From assembly GCA_046075665.1 (NCBI GenBank), contig JBJTQN010000207.1:1-7145 (forward strand): a stretch of DNA of 7,145 nucleotides. Reading direction: 5' to 3'. Origin of the DNA: CAIRTT01 sp046075665. Its GTDB lineage: Bacteria > Armatimonadota > Armatimonadia > Armatimonadales > Armatimonadaceae. The notes under the pieces are model-generated. The model had not been told where the DNA came from. It ran no database searches and worked only from the letters and a program-made list of their open reading frames with translations. This document shows positions 5,862-7,145 of the stretch, piece after piece. Positions within the stretch are counted from its first letter, which is position 1; each line of letters opens with the position of its first letter. The position numbers and the translations under genes were made by a program.

Positions 5862-7145
5862 TTGAATCGACGGATAGCCGGATGGCTTCTCATCGCAGCA
5901 ATAATCGGGTTGACACTGGTGTCATTGCGCCCGTTTCTACGCATGCCTTTTGGTATGGCGGCTCCCCGTGAGGTGGCGATTGGCCAACTCTATGACAAGC
6001 TTGACAGCGATGCATCGGTGATTCAAGAAGTAACCATTAAGAAAAACACGCTTACTGGAAAATTCACTCCGAATGTAGCGGGTACGGCTGGCGAATCCAA
6101 TGAGTTCTATGTCATTCTCCCAAATTCTGGAGACTTGGTTAATTCGCTCACGGATAAGCTCCATGCAAAAGGCATTAATGTCCGTGTTGAGCAAGACAGC
6201 TTCACCGATGTCCTTACTAGCTTTGCACTGAGCGCACTGCTACCGCTCATCGTGATGGTGCTCGTCTGGGTTATTTTCTTCCGGCCGATGCAGGGGAACA
6301 ACAACCAAGCGATGAGCTTTGGTCGCGCAAAGCCCCGGCGCCCTGCTGAGAACAGCCAGCGTGTAACCTTTGAAGATGTTGCAGGTGTGGAAGAGGCTAA
6401 ACAAGACTTGATGGAAATCGTTGAGTTTCTGAAGAACTCGCGAAAATTCCAAGCGCTTGGTGCCAAGATTCCTAAGGGAGTTCTGCTTTTGGGCCCTCCA
6501 GGTACCGGTAAGACATTGCTTGCCCGTGCCGTTGCAGGAGAGGCTGGAGTCCCCTTCTTCCACATTAGTGGTAGTGACTTTGTCGAGATGTTTGTCGGTG
6601 TTGGCGCAAGCCGCGTCCGTGACCTTTTCGAAACAGCCAAGCAAAACCGCCCATGTCTTATCTTCATCGATGAAATCGATGCCGTAGGTCGTCAGCGCGG
6701 TGCAGGCTGGGGTGGTGGCCACGATGAGCGTGAGCAAACATTGAACCAGCTGCTGGTCGAGATGGACGGTTTTGATCCCAATGCTGGTGTGATTGTCATT
6801 GCGGCTACCAACCGTGCTGATGTTCTTGACCCTGCGCTTCTACGTCCGGGTCGCTTCGATCGACGGGTTATGGTGGATGCTCCAGACGTCAAAGGTCGCG
6901 AAGCCATTCTTAAGGTTCATACCAAGGGAAAGCCAATTGCTCCAGAAGTCAACCTGACTACGTTGGCAAAGTTGACACCAGGATTCTCGGGTGCCGAGCT
7001 TGCTAACTTGATCAACGAGGCAGCGCTTCTTGCTGCACGCAAGGATAAGCGTCAGATCGACATGATTGATCTGGAAGAGGCGATTGATCGGGAACTGATG
7101 GGTCCAGCACGTAAGAGCCGAGTTCGTTCAAAAGATGCACTTACA
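5862..7145 (+). CDS. ftsH: ATP-dependent zinc metalloprotease FtsH, 3'-partial
   Basis: FtsH is the membrane-bound hexameric AAA+ protease that extracts and degrades misfolded membrane proteins and short-lived regulators. The first 428 residues are present. Transmembrane helix 1 is at about 5-22, an external domain spans about 23-118, and helix 2 is at about 119-140. The AAA+ module follows: VTFEDVAGVEEAK, Walker A GPPGTGKT (211-218), pore motif FVEMFVGVGASRVRD, Walker B LIFIDEID (266-273), second region of homology with N317 and arginine fingers R328 and R331 (RPGR), and the sensor-2 GFSGAELANL segment. The HEXXH zinc site of the protease domain lies beyond the right edge. The start is TTG at 5862: GGAGG (5850-5854) stands 7 bases upstream, a TGA in frame immediately precedes it, and the next ATG (5943) would lose helix 1. 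Confidence 0.97.
   Translation, partial: MNRRIAGWLLIAAIIGLTLVSLRPFLRMPFGMAAPREVAIGQLYDKLDSDASVIQEVTIKKNTLTGKFTPNVAGTAGESNEFYVILPNSGDLVNSLTDKLHAKGINVRVEQDSFTDVLTSFALSALLPLIVMVLVWVIFFRPMQGNNNQAMSFGRAKPRRPAENSQRVTFEDVAGVEEAKQDLMEIVEFLKNSRKFQALGAKIPKGVLLLGPPGTGKTLLARAVAGEAGVPFFHISGSDFVEMFVGVGASRVRDLFETAKQNRPCLIFIDEIDAVGRQRGAGWGGGHDEREQTLNQLLVEMDGFDPNAGVIVIAATNRADVLDPALLRPGRFDRRVMVDAPDVKGREAILKVHTKGKPIAPEVNLTTLAKLTPGFSGAELANLINEAALLAARKDKRQIDMIDLEEAIDRELMGPARKSRVRSKDALT

Noticed and set aside
6107..6737. Two overlapping minus-strand open frames within ftsH
   Set aside because: They are antisense shadows of the highly conserved AAA+ coding sequence.

Overview
This window looks like an ordinary stretch of a bacterial chromosome of intermediate base composition. 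It carries housekeeping genes (ispH, ftsH, a serine tRNA) mixed with metabolic and uncharacterised genes. I see no phage, transposon, CRISPR or toxin-type material. The phylum cannot be fixed from this sequence. The mix of an alanine-rich TPR lipoprotein, a membrane-anchored PIG-L deacetylase, a DUF5658-like membrane protein and a Gfo/Idh/MocA dehydrogenase would suit a little-studied Gram-negative-type lineage such as Armatimonadota or Acidobacteriota. That is only an impression.

Layout from left to right. An unrecognised plus-strand gene, probably cut by the left edge, ends at 432. It converges with a minus-strand TPR lipoprotein gene (1061-555). A short divergent promoter region follows, then tRNA-Ser(GGA) at 1117-1204. 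Twenty-two bases after the tRNA, a membrane-anchored PIG-L/LmbE-type deacetylase gene starts (1227-2657). It overlaps, by ATGA, a small three-helix membrane protein gene (2654-3001). A Gfo/Idh/MocA oxidoreductase with a near-perfect Shine-Dalgarno follows (3104-4183). A long hairpin at 4192-4238 separates it from the convergent minus-strand pair: an unrecognised 162-residue protein (5681-5193) and, 13 bases later, ispH (5179-4235). A 180-base divergent region (5682-5861) holds an extended -10 promoter and a perfect 14-base palindrome. It leads to ftsH, which starts with TTG at 5862 and runs off the right edge before its protease domain.

Functionally, ispH makes the isoprenoid precursors IPP and DMAPP, and FtsH is the membrane AAA+ protease for quality control. 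The PIG-L/DUF5658 pair may act together at the membrane, on an unknown acetylated sugar or amine. The most interesting signals are regulatory. Two genes have strong Shine-Dalgarno sequences. Others (PIG-L, ispH, perhaps the lipoprotein) lack convincing ones but have a TANNNT -10-like hexamer 5-6 bases before the start codon, the geometry expected of leaderless transcripts. I found no convincing new multi-gene system.
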